A stretch of 11,375 nucleotides of DNA from G713 sp034717835 (GTDB lineage Bacteria > Chloroflexota > Anaerolineae > B4-G1 > SLSP01): contig JAYELZ010000194.1 in assembly GCA_034717835.1 (NCBI GenBank), positions 1 through 11,375 on the forward strand. Direction: 5' to 3'. The first letter of the stretch is position 1. Every line of letters starts with the position of its first letter. The translations under genes were made by a program, and so were the position numbers. The notes under the pieces are model-generated. The model made no database searches. It was given only the letters and a program-made list of their open reading frames with translations, and had not been told where the DNA came from. Of this stretch, positions 1 to 6,685 are shown piece after piece.

Positions 1-1
1 C

Positions 2-70
2 ATGGGAGAGAATCCGCAGTTGCGCCGCGAGGTACTTACGCTAAAATCACAACTCTACGAGCGGAATTAA
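2..70 (+). CDS. possible C-terminal tail of an unidentified protein (partial)
   Basis: An open frame enters from the left edge and ends at a TAA at 68-70. The last residues read ...NPQLRREVLTLKSQLYERN, a charged, helix-prone, coiled-coil-like tail. A hairpin with a T-rich tail follows 25 bp after the stop, which is what one expects after a real gene end. Only about 22 codons are visible, so no family can be named, and the frame could be open by chance. Confidence 0.3.
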   Translation: MGENPQLRREVLTLKSQLYERN

Positions 71-94
71 TCACCAATTTCAGCACCTGGCAGG

Positions 95-127
95 GCCTCC
101 GGGGATAATCTCCTCCGGAGGCTCTTT
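95..127 (+). terminator. probable intrinsic terminator
   Basis: A perfect 8-bp stem GCCTCCGG (95-102) and CCGGAGGC (115-122) encloses a 12-nt loop and is followed by TCTTT (123-127). It lies just after the stop at 70 and would end transcription coming from the left of the window. The T tract is short and broken by a C, so its efficiency is uncertain. Confidence 0.5.
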
Positions 128-224
128 GCATAGGGTCGGTAATTAGCTGTTGGTGTCCCAGCAATTCCCCGGAAGACGTCCTGACCAGCGCACGCCATCC
201 CTGCACGAAAAAATGACTAGTTGA
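128..224. other. intergenic stretch, nothing recognised
   Basis: I see no open frame, strong hairpin or clear promoter here. A TTGACT hexamer at 221-226 could have been a -35 box for the downstream permease before the adjacent element inserted, but no convincing -10 box remains at the right distance. Confidence 0.3.
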
Positions 225-232
225 CTACTGAA
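225..232. repeat. 8-bp target-site duplication, left copy (CTACTGAA)
   Basis: CTACTGAA directly abuts the left end of the 233-383 element and is repeated exactly at 384-391. The bases beyond the 8-mer do not match, so the duplication is exactly 8 bp. Confidence 0.85.
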
Positions 233-383
233 GGCTCTTGGGAAACTCGCGGGGTTGAGTTAAAATTAGCCACGGATTTCACGAATTAGCACAGAAAAAA
301 GTAAAAAAATCAGTGCAATCTGGGTAATCTGTGGTGAAAAATTTGCGCCGCAGGGCACTTATCCCGCCCAGTCCCAGAGACCC
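233..383 (-). mobile_element. MITE-like foldback element, copy C (151 bp)
   Basis: This non-coding element begins GGCTCTTGGGAAACTCGCGG and ends ...CCCAGTCCCAGAGACCC. Its ends are imperfect inverted repeats of the form GGnTCT(n)TGGGA, and its inner arms are also mutually complementary, so the whole element can fold back with an A/T-rich loop. It is flanked by a perfect 8-bp direct repeat. Two related copies in the opposite absolute orientation lie at 5988-6137 and 6533-6685; copy C is the most diverged of the three. The terminal GGCTCTT and 8-bp duplication match what is known of ISL3-family elements, so an ISL3-type transposase is the likely mobiliser (inference). It sits 43 bp before the permease start codon and may alter that gene's expression. 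Confidence 0.85.
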
Positions 384-391
384 CTACTGAA
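384..391. repeat. 8-bp target-site duplication, right copy (CTACTGAA)
   Basis: Exact match to 225-232, directly abutting the right end of the element. Confidence 0.85.
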
Positions 392-414
392 CTAAAGACT
401 ACCGGACTCTTTCG

Positions 415-420
415 AAGGAG
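415..420 (+). promoter_or_regulatory. ribosome binding site of the lactate permease gene
   Basis: AAGGAG lies 6 nt before the ATG at 427 and supports that start codon. Confidence 0.8.
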
Positions 421-426
421 CAGATC

Positions 427-1953
427 ATGGAATTGTTGGATTTATTTTTAGCTCTCACTCCGATACTTTTGATTCTCGTGCTCATGCTGAAGTTGCGCTG
501 GCAGGGCGTCCACGCTGGTTTGGTGACCTGGGCCGTCACGGTGATGATTGCGGGACTCCGTTTTGGCGCAGGTCCGTCAGTACTCTGGGCGGCCCAAATT
601 CGAGGCCTCTTTTTGGCGGGGTATGTGCTCTACATCATCTGGGGTGCGCTCTTTTTCTACCGCACTACTGCGGCGACCGGCACTATCGCCGCCCTGGGGG
701 AGGTGGTACGCCGCCTCTCGCCCAATCGTGCCTTACAGATGCTGCTCCTGGCCTGGTGTCTGGCCTCATTTTTGCAGGGGGTGGGCGGGTTTGGCGTGCC
801 TGTCGCGGTGGTGGCGCCGCTCCTGGCGGGTATGGGGTTCCCGCCGGTGGCCTCCGTGGTGATTCCCTCGCTGGGACATGCCTGGGCGGTCTCCTTTGGC
901 TCCTTGGGATCATCGTTCTTTGCGCTGCTGGCCGCGACGGGCTTGGATGGTGCTGTTATTGCTCCCTGGGCCGCGCTCTACTTGGGGCTTGTTTGTCTGG
1001 TGGTGGGCGCCACTACGCTCTGGGTCGCTGGGGGGCAGGTCGCTTTGCGTCAGGCTTGGATTCCCTGGCTGTTGATCGGATTCAGTATGGCCGGCGTGCA
1101 GTGGGGGGCGGCACGGATTGGCCTCTGGAACATCGCTGCCATGTTGGGATCCTTGGCCGGACTGCTGGTGGGCAGCGGGTGGGCTTTGTTCACTACCCCG
1201 CAGAACTGGCGCTCGGCGGAGCTGCGCGGTTTACTGCGGACGGCGTTGCTGCCTTACGGCATATTGCTCTTGCTGATTCTCGCCGTCAAGTTCCTGCCGG
1301 CATTGCGAACCACGCTAGATTCCGTCACTCTGCAAGTGGAACTCCCCGCAGTTTCTACCGCCCGCGGTTGGACTGTGCCCGCCGGGGCCACGCGAAGTAT
1401 TTCTCTCTGGGGACATACCGGTGCGCTCTTGAGCTATGTTTCGCTCCTGGTGGGGTGGTGGGGAGTGCGCGAGGGCCGTTTGCAGACCGATGATCTCCGG
1501 AAGATTTGGCGGCAGGTCAGCCGAAGTGGTCTCTCTTCCACCCTGGGAATCCTCTCACTGGTGGCACTAGCTACGACTATGGAGTACTCAGGCATGATCA
1601 CGCTGCTGGCTACCCGAATCGCCCAACTCGCAGGGCAATTTTTCCCGCTGTTATCGCCTTTTGTGGGAGCGTTAGGAGCCTTTATCACCGGCAGCAACAC
1701 CAACTCCAATGTGCTCTTTGGCGCGCTGCAACGTGATATCGCGCAGACGTTGGGTTATGCGACGCCGGTGCTGCTGGCGGCTCAGAATGCCGGCGGCGCG
1801 CTGGGATCGGTATTTGCGCCGGCCAAAGTGATTGTGGGTTGTAGCACTGTGGGCCTCTCCGGTGAGGAAGGTCAGGTAATGCGTCGCTTGCTGCGCTACG
1901 AGCTGCCAGTTTTGGGCGCCTTGGGTTTGCTGACGTGGGTGTTGACTAGATAG
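427..1953 (+). CDS. lctP: L-lactate permease (LctP) family transporter
   Basis: A 508-residue, very hydrophobic inner-membrane protein with about a dozen predicted membrane segments. Two family signatures are clear: QGVGGFGVPVAVVAPLLAG near residues 117-135, matching the conserved G-(V/A)-GFG-(T/V)-PVA-I/V-VAPLL block, and TGSNTNSNVLFGALQRD near 421-437, followed by AAQNAGGALGSVFAPAKVIV at 451-470. The family imports L- or D-lactate or glycolate with protons. Usual members are about 540-560 residues, so this one is slightly short, mostly in the loops, but both conserved blocks are intact. The start has a good ribosome site. It is a single-gene unit that converges on psuG; no lactate dehydrogenase gene is beside it, so the substrate cannot be fixed from context. 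Confidence 0.88.
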   Translation: MELLDLFLALTPILLILVLMLKLRWQGVHAGLVTWAVTVMIAGLRFGAGPSVLWAAQIRGLFLAGYVLYIIWGALFFYRTTAATGTIAALGEVVRRLSPNRALQMLLLAWCLASFLQGVGGFGVPVAVVAPLLAGMGFPPVASVVIPSLGHAWAVSFGSLGSSFFALLAATGLDGAVIAPWAALYLGLVCLVVGATTLWVAGGQVALRQAWIPWLLIGFSMAGVQWGAARIGLWNIAAMLGSLAGLLVGSGWALFTTPQNWRSAELRGLLRTALLPYGILLLLILAVKFLPALRTTLDSVTLQVELPAVSTARGWTVPAGATRSISLWGHTGALLSYVSLLVGWWGVREGRLQTDDLRKIWRQVSRSGLSSTLGILSLVALATTMEYSGMITLLATRIAQLAGQFFPLLSPFVGALGAFITGSNTNSNVLFGALQRDIAQTLGYATPVLLAAQNAGGALGSVFAPAKVIVGCSTVGLSGEEGQVMRRLLRYELPVLGALGLLTWVLTR

Positions 1954-1973
1954 CCTGGTGACGGGGCCATATT

Positions 1974-1999
1974 GTCATTACGAGCGCAGCGAGGAATCT
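1974..1999 (+). repeat. interspersed repeat, short form (GTCATTACGAG...GAGGAATCT)
   Basis: This carries the two end motifs GTCATT(A/C)CG and GAGGAATCT with only a few bases between them. Longer versions with the same ends occur at 7927-7975 and 10212-10260. All three copies lie in intergenic DNA. The outer ends are weakly complementary (GTCATTCC against GGAAT). Confidence 0.6.
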
Positions 2000-2016
2000 T
2001 TGGCGCCAATGGCACT

Positions 2017-2058
2017 GCGGGAGCGGAGGTGTCTGGGAAATTGCACCTTCGCTCCCGC
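2017..2058. terminator. long hairpin between convergent genes, possible bidirectional terminator
   Basis: GCGGGAGCG (2017-2025) pairs with CGCTCCCGC (2050-2058), and the stem continues inward with AGGTG/CACCT after one G-T pair, giving about 15 paired positions around a 12-nt loop. It lies between the stop codons of the permease (+) and psuG (-), where a shared terminator would be expected. Neither strand has a proper U-tract after the stem, so this may instead be an RNA-stabilising or repeat-derived hairpin. Confidence 0.45.
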
Positions 2059-2075
2059 GCCTTCTCGCTCGCTTT

Positions 2076-2978
2076 CTACTCTGCCGTCAGGGCGCAGGCC
2101 ACCTGCGCCGCGACGCGGGCATTGTTGATAAGTAGGCTCTCATTGGCGATTTTGGTGCGATTGCCGCTCAATTCGACCAGCCGTGCCAACAAATAAGGCG
2201 TTACGCGCTTGCCGGTGATGGCTTGTGCTTCGGCTTCGGCCAGCGCCTGCGCGATTAGCGGTGCGCTCTCCTCGGGGGAAATTGCGTCGGCTGCCGGGAC
2301 CGGTACTGTCAAAAGTACGCCCTGTGGCAGTTGGAGCGCGCGTTGCTGGCGATAGATCGCGACTACGGTTTCCGTGTCGGCTACCCGTTGATCGACCGGT
2401 AAGCCGGCGGAACGGCTATAGAAGGCTGCGAATTCCTCCGCCCGCCAGCCGAGCACCGGCACGCCCCACGTTTCTAGGAATTCCAGCGTGCGTGGCAGAT
2501 CCAAGATGGCTTTGGCGCCCGCACAAACCACGATGATGGGGGTGGCGGCCAAGACCGGCAGGTCTGCCGAGATGTCTTCGGGGTGTCCACGATGCACGCC
2601 GCCGATCCCGCCAGTGGCGAAGACGCGCAGCCCGGCCCGGTGTGCCAACAGCGAGGTAGCGGCGACCGTCGTGCCGCCGTGCAATCCCCGCACTCCAGCC
2701 AGCGGCAGATCGCGCACGCTCACTTTGACGGCCGTTTTATCAGCGGCCAGGGCTTTGATCTGCGCAGCGCTCAAGCCGACGGTCGGTACGCCGTGCCAGA
2801 TGCCGACTACGGCCGGTTCCGCTCCTTCGGCGCGGATGGCGGCGGCCATTTGGGCGGTGATCTCCACGCTGGCGGGATAGGCGAAGCCGTGGGTGATTAG
2901 CGCGGATTCCAAGGCGACTAGGGGGCGGCCCTCGGCCAACGCGATGGAAATTTGAGGATTAACTTGCATTTGTTTCAT
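2076..2978 (-). CDS. psuG: pseudouridine-5'-phosphate glycosidase
   Basis: A 300-residue cytoplasmic enzyme, a normal length for the family. It cleaves pseudouridine 5'-phosphate to uracil and ribose 5-phosphate, the second step of pseudouridine salvage. Visible family blocks are VALESALITHG (21-31, with the conserved Glu24), KVSVRDL (85-91, Lys85), GGTTVAATSLLAHRAG (101-116), the strongly conserved FATGGIGGVHRG (120-131), DISADL (135-140), VVCAGAKAILDL (150-161) and NNARVAAQVA near 285-294. Lys156 in CAGAK corresponds to the catalytic lysine (Lys166 in E. coli). The chosen ATG has GGAGGT 5 nt upstream; a second in-frame ATG three codons later is possible. No pseudouridine kinase (psuK) gene is next to it. 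It lies 129 bp downstream of the M20 hydrolase gene in the same direction. Confidence 0.95.
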   Translation of the reverse strand: MKQMQVNPQISIALAEGRPLVALESALITHGFAYPASVEITAQMAAAIRAEGAEPAVVGIWHGVPTVGLSAAQIKALAADKTAVKVSVRDLPLAGVRGLHGGTTVAATSLLAHRAGLRVFATGGIGGVHRGHPEDISADLPVLAATPIIVVCAGAKAILDLPRTLEFLETWGVPVLGWRAEEFAAFYSRSAGLPVDQRVADTETVVAIYRQQRALQLPQGVLLTVPVPAADAISPEESAPLIAQALAEAEAQAITGKRVTPYLLARLVELSGNRTKIANESLLINNARVAAQVACALTAE

Positions 2979-2983
2979 TTGGT

Positions 2984-2989
2984 ACCTCC
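2984..2989 (-). promoter_or_regulatory. ribosome binding site of psuG
   Basis: GGAGGT on the minus strand, 5 nt before the ATG at 2978, favours this start over the in-frame ATG at 2969. Confidence 0.8.
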
Positions 2990-3107
2990 ATGTACGGATA
3001 AGTGCTCGGTGGGCGAGTAGTAGAGATTGGTTGGCGATTTGGTATTAATTTCACCGGAGAAAGCGAGTTTGCCGCTAAGAGCCAAGACGCCCTTAACTGC
3101 TAATCTG

Positions 3108-4304
3108 CTAGTCGCTAGCCCCTCCTAACAGGCGGCCAGCCAGTGCGGCGTAGGCTCCGGCGGCGGCATAGACTTGGGCTACGGGGATGTGTTCATTGCT
3201 GGTGTGGGCCAGGGCCGGGTCGCCGGGGCCGAAACCGACGGTGGGTACTTGCGCCACGCCGGCGGTGTAGGCTCCCTCGGTGGCGAAAGGCCATTTCTCC
3301 AATTTGGGTTGACCTCCTACTTGCCGCGCCGCAGCGACCATCGCTTGTATCAAGGGATGCTCTGCCTCGAAGGCCCAGGGTAGGGAGGTGCGGCGCACGG
3401 GATAGGTTTTGCCGGTATAGGTGGTGATCTCTTCCTCGATAACTTCCACGTGACCCGTTACGCCTTCACGACTGAGCACGTGTTGAATTTCGTTCAGGGC
3501 TGAGGTTTCGGTTTCCCCCAACGTCAAGCGCCGGTCGATGGTGATTTCGCAGAATTCGGGGATGGCGTTCCGACTGACCGCGCGCGAGTGGATGTTGGTG
3601 ACGGCCAGCACGCCCGCTCCCAGGAAAGAATCGGTAGTCAGCTGTTCGGAGAGGATTTCTAAGCCAAAGAGTATTCGGGCCATGTTGTAGATGGCGTTTT
3701 CTCCCAGCTGGGGTGCCGCGGAGTGCGCGGAACGTCCCGCTACTGAGAGAGACATCTCTTGATGCCCCCGTTGTGCCCGGATAACTTGGAGATTGGAAGG
3801 TTCCGCAATGACCACCCAGTCGGGAGCGATACCATCTTCTTCAAAGAGGACGCGAGTTCCTACTCCCTCGCAGGGTTCTTCTAGACCGACTACTCCTACC
3901 AGCACGCGACCGGTTAAGGGCACGCCCAAATGGAGCAGGTGTGCGGCGCCATAGATGGTGGCGGCCAAGCCGCCCTTCATGTCACAAGACCCCAAACCGT
4001 AGAGCTCTCCGTCCCGCAGCTCGGCGCTCCAGGGATCGCGGTCCCACGTTTCTGGAGTGGAGACGCTGACGGTATCCATGTGACTATCCAGCAAGAGTAG
4101 CGGCCCATCGCCGGTTCCTAGCTCGCCGAGTACATTGCCGGCGGCATCCCGTCGCACGTGATGGAAACCCAACGTGCGCATCTCGGCCACTAGCAGCTCG
4201 GCGATGGATTGCTCTTCACCGGAGAGACTGGGGGTTTGTACCAAACGACGTAAAAAATCCAAGAGTGCCGCTCTTTCGGAGGTTGTTAATTGCCATTGAT
4301 TCAT
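3108..4304 (-). CDS. M20 family zinc metallohydrolase, YgeY-like
   Basis: A 398-residue soluble di-zinc hydrolase of the ArgE/DapE/carboxypeptidase group. The first metal site is SHMDTV (His75, catalytic Asp77), the bridging Asp108 is in GSCDMKGG, the catalytic Glu142 and ligand Glu143 are in LEEP, Glu168 is in IAEPS, and the C-terminal histidine ligand is His367 in AHTSNEH. The dimerisation (lid) domain lies between them and includes GRSAHSAAPQLGENAIYNMA (190-209) and IDRRLTLGET (256-265). The RGH...GRSAHSAAP and DRRLTLGE blocks recall YgeY, an M20 hydrolase found with selenium/purine catabolism genes in some bacteria, but nothing here supports that role. The substrate is probably an N-acyl amino acid or small peptide. 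A good ribosome site and a TATAAT box lie upstream; psuG follows in the same direction. Confidence 0.88.
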   Translation of the reverse strand: MNQWQLTTSERAALLDFLRRLVQTPSLSGEEQSIAELLVAEMRTLGFHHVRRDAAGNVLGELGTGDGPLLLLDSHMDTVSVSTPETWDRDPWSAELRDGELYGLGSCDMKGGLAATIYGAAHLLHLGVPLTGRVLVGVVGLEEPCEGVGTRVLFEEDGIAPDWVVIAEPSNLQVIRAQRGHQEMSLSVAGRSAHSAAPQLGENAIYNMARILFGLEILSEQLTTDSFLGAGVLAVTNIHSRAVSRNAIPEFCEITIDRRLTLGETETSALNEIQHVLSREGVTGHVEVIEEEITTYTGKTYPVRRTSLPWAFEAEHPLIQAMVAAARQVGGQPKLEKWPFATEGAYTAGVAQVPTVGFGPGDPALAHTSNEHIPVAQVYAAAGAYAALAGRLLGGASD

Positions 4305-4310
4305 TTTAGA

Positions 4311-4317
4311 CTCCTTT
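4311..4317 (-). promoter_or_regulatory. ribosome binding site of the M20 hydrolase gene
   Basis: AAAGGAG on the minus strand, 6 nt before the ATG at 4304. Confidence 0.8.
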
Positions 4318-4328
4318 AGATAATAGAC

Positions 4329-4334
4329 ATTATA
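4329..4334 (-). promoter_or_regulatory. candidate -10 box of the M20 hydrolase gene
   Basis: A perfect TATAAT on the minus strand would start transcription near 4322, giving a leader of about 18 nt that still contains the ribosome site. No good -35 box is seen 16-18 bp upstream (AATCTC or similar), so the call rests on the -10 box and its position. Confidence 0.45.
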
Positions 4335-4360
4335 TCGATTTAATTTTGGTGGAGATTTTG

Positions 4361-4430
4361 CATCGCAGAGACGCGGAGGGTGCTGAGTTTTTTTATGTTT
4401 TTTCTCCGCGATCTTTGTGCCTCGGCGGTG
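4361..4430. repeat. intergenic foldback sequence with CGCAGAG/CGCGGAG arms
   Basis: CGCGGAG (4372-4378) is perfectly complementary to CTCCGCG (4404-4410) around a T-rich loop with two T runs. The flanks CATCGCAGAG (4361-4370) and the complement of the 4417-4430 arm (CACCGCCGAGGCAC) are also related. The right arm is longer by several bases. It lies between the transferase gene and the M20 gene. The minus-strand loop is A-rich and there is no U-tail, so it is not a standard terminator. Only one copy is in this window. Confidence 0.5.
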
Positions 4431-4473
4431 GGTTCTCTTGTGGTTCTGGCTCGGCCAGGTTAGGATAGCATGT

Positions 4474-4533
4474 AACTAACGACTTACCCGCTGACAACTA
4501 ACGGCTAACCGCCAACAGCTAATGGCTAACAGC
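4474..4533. repeat. degenerate heptamer tandem repeat (NNCTAAC)
   Basis: Successive 7-mers read AACTAAC, GACTTAC, an 8-mer CCGCTGAC, AACTAAC, GGCTAAC, CGCCAAC, AGCTAAT and GGCTAAC, running right up to the stop codon of the transferase gene. This resembles the short tandemly repeated heptamers known from cyanobacteria and some other filamentous bacteria. Confidence 0.6.
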
Positions 4534-5961
4534 TCAATACGCTCCTTCTCCTAAGATGACTTTGGGCACGGTGCGTAAGAGGATGTTGATATCCGACCAC
4601 GGGGACCAATTTTCTATATAATAGAGATCTAACAGTACCATCTCATCAAAGGAGAGATCGCTCCGCCCGCTAACTTGCCAGAGACCCGTCATTCCTGGTG
4701 GTACTGCCAGACGTTTTGTGTGCCATTGCTGATATGCCGTTACTTCTTCTGGGGTGGGGGGGCGGGGGCCGACCAAGCTCATTTCTCCCTTGAGTACGTT
4801 AAACAGTTGGGGTAGTTCATCCAGGCTGGTACGGCGCAGCAAGGCCCCTACTCGTGTGATGCGCGGATCGTCATGCATTTTGAAGAGCGGGCCATCCGCC
4901 TCGTTCAGCTCGTCCAGCTGCCCCAATTCGGTTTCTGCTCCGGCACGCATGGAGCGGAATTTATAGATTCTGAAGTGTTCCCCATGTTTGCCTACGCGCT
5001 CTTGCCCAAAGAAAATGGGGCCCTTTGAGTCGCATTTGATGGCGCAGGCAATCAGCGCAAAGATGGGGGCGCCCAAGGTGAATCCGACTAATGCTCCCAG
5101 TACGTCCAGGGCGCGTTTGGCAAAGAGTGCGCCAGCTCCAAAGGCGATTTTATGCACGCTGATCAAGGGCACGCCGCCCAGATCGCTGGCTTCCACCCGG
5201 CTTAAACTCATCTGGAAAAAGTCGGGGACAATGCGGGCGGTGATGCCTTGTGTTTCGCACTCTCGCAGCACGTTGAGAATCCGCCGGTGTTGGCTCCAGG
5301 GCAAAGTGATGAGGACTTCATCTACTGGCATACTCTCCAGGTCGGTTCCGAGCGTATTGATGGCCCCTAGCCCTTTGATGCGCCCGATTTCGCCTTCTCC
5401 TTTGAGGGGGTTATCATCCACATACCCCATAATTTTGTAGCCCAGGTCGGAACGGGCAACGATGGTGCGCATTACGCGCCGCCCTACTTCTCCAGCCCCC
5501 ACGATGACTACACGTTTTAGCCCTTTCCCTTGCAGACGTTGGCGATGGAGAATGAGCATGGCAATCGCCCGCCCCAGGGAGAGCGTGACGGTGATGGCGA
5601 CTCCCGCTTCCACGAGCAATAAGCGCGAATAGACTAGCGGGCGGAGAATAAACGCCAGCGCCAAGATCAGCACTAACACTTTCGCTACCACGTTGAAGAT
5701 GTAGTAGACGTGATCCACCCAGCTGCGCCCCCGCCACGCGCGATAGTCACCATCTAATAGCAACCAGAGGGGAATGAGTAGCGTGAAAGATAGGTGGAAG
5801 GGCCAATAGTCCAGCAGCGAGGCCGCGAAAATCACGTCCACGAGCCATTGGATGCGGTAGCGTAACAGGTAGGCGATCAACATGCCTATGTTGATCATAA
5901 GCATATCTATCAAAACCGCCCAAAAGGGGGCCGCGTTGGTAACGTTTTTGTTTCGGCGCAT
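4534..5961 (-). CDS. polyprenyl-phosphate sugar-1-phosphate transferase (exopolysaccharide initiating enzyme)
   Basis: A 475-residue membrane protein of the WcaJ/WbaP/CpsE type, which loads the first sugar-1-phosphate onto undecaprenyl phosphate to start surface-polysaccharide synthesis. Hydrophobic segments are near residues 13-32, 42-70, 92-108 and 113-136, followed by a Rossmann-like region (VVIVGAGEVGRRV, 151-163). The catalytic bacterial sugar transferase domain starts near 281 with KRALDVLGA, then a membrane-associated helix (291-310), QERVGKHGEHFRIYKFRSM (320-338), DPRITRVGALLRRTSLDELP (365-384) with the conserved Asp381-Glu382 pair, SLVGPRP (395-401) and GMTGLWQVSGRSD (423-435). All core motifs are intact; length is usual. 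The start has AAGGA 7 nt upstream. A mobile insertion ends 26 bp before the ATG; without it the gene would lie 42 bp behind the GT4 gene. The sugar donor cannot be told from sequence. Confidence 0.92.
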   Translation of the reverse strand: MRRNKNVTNAAPFWAVLIDMLMINIGMLIAYLLRYRIQWLVDVIFAASLLDYWPFHLSFTLLIPLWLLLDGDYRAWRGRSWVDHVYYIFNVVAKVLVLILALAFILRPLVYSRLLLVEAGVAITVTLSLGRAIAMLILHRQRLQGKGLKRVVIVGAGEVGRRVMRTIVARSDLGYKIMGYVDDNPLKGEGEIGRIKGLGAINTLGTDLESMPVDEVLITLPWSQHRRILNVLRECETQGITARIVPDFFQMSLSRVEASDLGGVPLISVHKIAFGAGALFAKRALDVLGALVGFTLGAPIFALIACAIKCDSKGPIFFGQERVGKHGEHFRIYKFRSMRAGAETELGQLDELNEADGPLFKMHDDPRITRVGALLRRTSLDELPQLFNVLKGEMSLVGPRPPTPEEVTAYQQWHTKRLAVPPGMTGLWQVSGRSDLSFDEMVLLDLYYIENWSPWSDINILLRTVPKVILGEGAY

Positions 5962-5968
5962 AAAGAAA

Positions 5969-5973
5969 TCCTT
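5969..5973 (-). promoter_or_regulatory. ribosome binding site of the sugar transferase gene
   Basis: AAGGA on the minus strand, 7 nt before the ATG at 5961. It lies between the gene and the nearby insertion, so translation signals were left intact. Confidence 0.65.
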
Positions 5974-5979
5974 GCTTAG

Positions 5980-5987
5980 AAAGTTGC
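5980..5987. repeat. 8-bp target-site duplication of the composite element, copy 1 (AAAGTTGC)
   Basis: AAAGTTGC abuts the outer end of MITE copy A and recurs exactly at 6686-6693, abutting the outer end of copy B. The inner flanks of A and B show no such match. Confidence 0.8.
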
Positions 5988-6137
5988 GGGTCTCTGGGAT
6001 TTGACGGGGTAAGTGTCACGCGACGAAAGTTTTTCACCACAGGTTACACGGATTATACTGATTTTTTTACTTTTTCCGTGCTAAGCCGTGAAATCCGTGG
6101 TTAATTTTAACTCAACCCCGCGAATTCCCCAAGAGCC
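5988..6137 (+). mobile_element. MITE-like foldback element, copy A (150 bp)
   Basis: It runs from GGGTCTCTGGGATTTGACGG to CGAATTCCCCAAGAGCC. The ends are imperfect inverted repeats and the inner arms (CACCACAGGTTACACGG against the complement of CCGTGAAATCCGTGGTT) extend the foldback around a T-rich centre. It differs from copy B by roughly half a dozen substitutions plus length changes in the T tract. Reading toward the sugar transferase gene it contains a TATAAT hexamer (6052-6057, minus strand) that is absent from copies B and C, but with no matching -35 box. Confidence 0.85.
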
Positions 6138-6210
6138 TGAACAATTTAACGGCGTGCCCGTGCCGCGTGACGGTCTGTCGGGCGACTCAGGAGGGACACG
6201 ACCCCCGGAG

Positions 6211-6404
6211 CGATTCCCACGGCCTGCGAGTGATTCCCACGGCCCGCGAGTGATTCTCACGACCTGCGAGCGATTCTCACGACCTGCGAACGATTCCCAC
6301 GGCCCGCGGGCGATTCCTACGGCCCGCGAACGATTTATGCGGCCTGCGAACGATTCCCACGGCCCGCGAGCGATTCCCACAGCCTGCGAACGATTTATGC
6401 GGCC
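6211..6404. repeat. 20-bp tandem repeat array, 9.7 units
   Basis: Nine full units and one 14-bp partial unit follow consensus CGATTCCCACGGCCTGCGAG without spacers. Unit starts are 6211, 6231, 6251 and so on to 6391. Nearly all differences between units are transitions; the one transversion belongs to the CGATTTATGC variant of units 7 and 10. Units 5-7 and 8-10 form a 60-bp higher-order repeat. The repeat has no stop codons in several frames, so open frames of 119 codons (+) and 114 codons (-) cross it, giving a 20-residue protein period. Those frames begin or end inside the flanking MITE or unrelated sequence and lack ribosome sites, so they are unlikely to be genes. Not a CRISPR, because nothing separates the units. 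Confidence 0.95.
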
Positions 6405-6532
6405 AACCAAATGGCTCATTAGCAATAAAAATAGCGTCTGTGGCTAAAAACTAAGACTAACTGCCAGAGAGCGACTGCGTGCCGGTAGCCGGTGACTTCA
6501 GTCGTCAGGTTGGTTGCCAGCTTATCATTTTA

Positions 6533-6685
6533 GGGTCTCTGGGATTTGACGTGGTAAGTGTCACGCGACGTAAGTTTTTCACCACAGGTTACCCGGATTA
6601 CACTGATTTTTTTTTATTTTTTTCCGTGCTAAGCCGTGAAATCCGTGGTTAATTTTAACTCAACCCCGCGAATTCCCAAAGAGCC
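6533..6685 (+). mobile_element. MITE-like foldback element, copy B (153 bp)
   Basis: It runs from GGGTCTCTGGGATTTGACGT to GCGAATTCCCAAAGAGCC, nearly identical to copy A and in the same orientation. Its right end is followed directly by the AAAGTTGC duplication. The T-rich centre is 2-3 bp longer than in copy A. Confidence 0.85.

Larger units (their letters stand above)
5988..6685 (+). mobile_element. composite insertion: two MITEs in direct orientation around a tandem-repeat interior (698 bp)
   Basis: The segment is bounded by MITE copy A (5988-6137) and copy B (6533-6685) in the same orientation, and the whole is flanked by one 8-bp direct repeat, AAAGTTGC. Neither A nor B alone is flanked by a duplication. 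The simplest reading is that the unit inserted as one block, using the left end of A and the right end of B. The 395-bp interior carries a 20-bp tandem array and no convincing gene. Removing the insert and one duplication leaves 42 bp between the GT4 stop and the sugar transferase start. An alternative is one original insertion followed by duplication and capture of the interior. Confidence 0.75.

Noticed and set aside
756..1493. 245-codon frame overlapping the lactate permease gene
   Set aside because: It lies in another frame of a clearly recognised transporter gene, and its Gly/Arg-rich composition is typical of an out-of-frame reading.
6211..6404. CRISPR array
   Set aside because: Units are 20 bp, directly adjacent and without spacers; no cas genes are present.
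6081..6447. Repeat-protein genes on either strand (119 and 114 codons)
   Set aside because: The frames are open only because the 20-bp repeat lacks stop codons. They start or end in the flanking MITE and non-repeat DNA, lack ribosome sites and resemble no known protein.
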